Shown here: positions 62,953 through 64,000 of the stretch, piece after piece | How positions within the stretch are numbered: position 1 is the stretch's first letter | Layout of the letters: each line of letters starts with the position of its first letter | Assembly (NCBI GenBank): GCA_029216955.1 | Contig: JANAVB010016200.1 | Span: forward strand, 2,309,839-2,373,838 | Direction: 5' to 3' | DNA: 64,000 nt | Source of the DNA: Iris pallida | Lineage: Eukaryota; Streptophyta; Magnoliopsida; Asparagales; Iridaceae | The notes under the pieces: generated by a model | What the model saw: only the letters and a program-made list of their open reading frames with translations | Databases searched by the model: none | Told to the model about the DNA's origin: nothing | Position numbers and translations under genes: made by a program

Positions 62953-64000
62953 TTTTTGGAATTAAGGTATAACCTGATAACATACTTGATAAGGACAGTG
63001 AGAAAGGTAAAAGTCTACTTTATTTATGGAGTTTAGAATTTATCGTAATCATATTTGCTAGCATGACAAATACGTAGAGCCTGATTTAGATATACTTATC
63101 CTAGTTATAAAATCTAGATTTTCTTGCAGCCATACCGGATGGCGTGGTAAGAATTCTAGATAACATGACTATAGGGTGTATACCTTCGTTATGGACTCTA
63201 TTGTTTATTGCAGCTATGCTTACTGGCATGGCAAAATTCTGACTATATGATTTCAGGAAGACGTGTATGGTATCAGATTTTATCTTAAATGGGTTTATTT
63301 CTTTTTAACAGTTAATAAAGAACAGATTTTATCATTATTTCTTTCTTGCCATTATTTCTTGTATTACCATTTAAAAAAAAAACTGTCCTGATTACATCAA
63401 TCACCTGTCTCGTATCTAATTCTGTCAGCTATACTTTGAAACCCTTGAATCTCCATATCTTTTCACCATCGAAAGGTCGAGGAAGTAACGTAAATCATCT
63501 AACTCGGAAAAGACTTGATTTGTTATCTTGTGATAATCTTGCTAGGGGTATAATATGATGGACCTTGATATAGGTTTGGGATAGAGATGCGACTGAATTT
63601 GAGAATGAAATCAAGAGAGTTATATTATCAATTTTGGAACAGTCATACTTAGAGAAATCTTTTGGTTATGAATAATTTATAGATGTATTTCATAAATGAT
63701 GAGGATATTCGAGGTCAACTTAGTTTCGAGAACTTGGATAAAATTTGGTTATTGATTCTTGAGACGTTATACTTTAAGGCTATGATGTTAAATTTAGGAA
63801 TTTAGTAATAGAGAAGAGATTTTAACTATATGCAATGATGATACGAAATTGAATAAGATATTGTAAGAAATGGCAAGAAACAGAAAGAACGCAAGGATTT
63901 GAGTTATATGAAATATAGAGATTTTGTGAAAATTTTAAATTTCAGGAGAATAACATTGAAGGTGTACGTTGAAGGAAATATGAAGGTTGAATTTATAATA
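62721..64000 (+). other. Element H interior (partial)
   Basis: AT-rich sequence with a (TA)n array at 62879-62947. I find no gag, protease or RT in about 1.3 kb, though gag would be expected within a few hundred bases in this group. Short phrases such as gctatgcttactggcatggcaaa (63213) echo gctagcatgacaaa (63058). It continues past the window. Confidence 0.5.
62879..62947. repeat. (TA)n array in H interior
   Basis: Uninterrupted TA run of about 69 bp, the only large TA array here that lies outside an LTR. Confidence 0.93.

Overview
This is repeat-dominated nuclear DNA from a flowering plant with a large, retrotransposon-rich genome; I cannot name the species. The evidence is nested Ty3/gypsy chromovirus-type LTR elements, one Ty1/copia element with a plant-type tRNA-iMet primer site, an hAT element with an 8-bp target duplication, a small MITE, and long (TA)n arrays inside LTRs. 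I found no intact host gene, tRNA or rRNA gene. Elements are labelled A to L here for reference.

Layout. 1-19244: element A, a broken Tekay/Del-like gypsy element on the minus strand (integrase, RNase H, RT, protease, gag, leader, 5' LTR). It is split twice: by element B (2936-10876, TSD CCTAG, inserted within codons of A's first zinc knuckle) and by a 4.6-kb solo LTR, C (14482-19055, TSD GAGAG, inside A's LTR). 19245-24803: leader and probable LTR of another gypsy element, J, carrying an hAT element (22152-23682). 24825-25062: a MITE. 25275-39430: copia element F, split by gypsy element D (27158-37948). 39445-49754: gypsy element E (TSD CGAAA). 49755-53439: mostly unassigned DNA with one LTR-like or promoter-like patch. 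53440-64000: LTR fragment K, a long LTR L carrying solo LTR G (58131-61110) and the compact LTR of element H (61520-62569), whose interior runs out of the window.

How the parts relate. B, D and E each have two LTRs of 3.0-4.4 kb around only 1.8-2.1 kb of interior, which encodes Gag remnants and no pol. This is the architecture called TR-GAG, which must borrow reverse transcriptase and integrase from partners such as A. Elements A, B, D, E, H and J, whose LTRs otherwise differ widely, share an 18-nt primer site 8-9 nt past the LTR. It reads as the complement of a tRNA 3' end that I believe is tRNA-Ile, not the usual tRNA-iMet. Most non-A/B LTRs (C, D, E, H, K, weakly J) also share a hairpin near the LTR 3' end whose arms change in step. 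D, E, J and partly H share a second hairpin just after the primer site. C, D and E carry dense W-box (TTGAC[CT]) arrays at a similar distance from the LTR end. I infer a family of gag-only elements kept mobile through shared cis-acting RNA and promoter modules. These modules are the most interesting content of the window.
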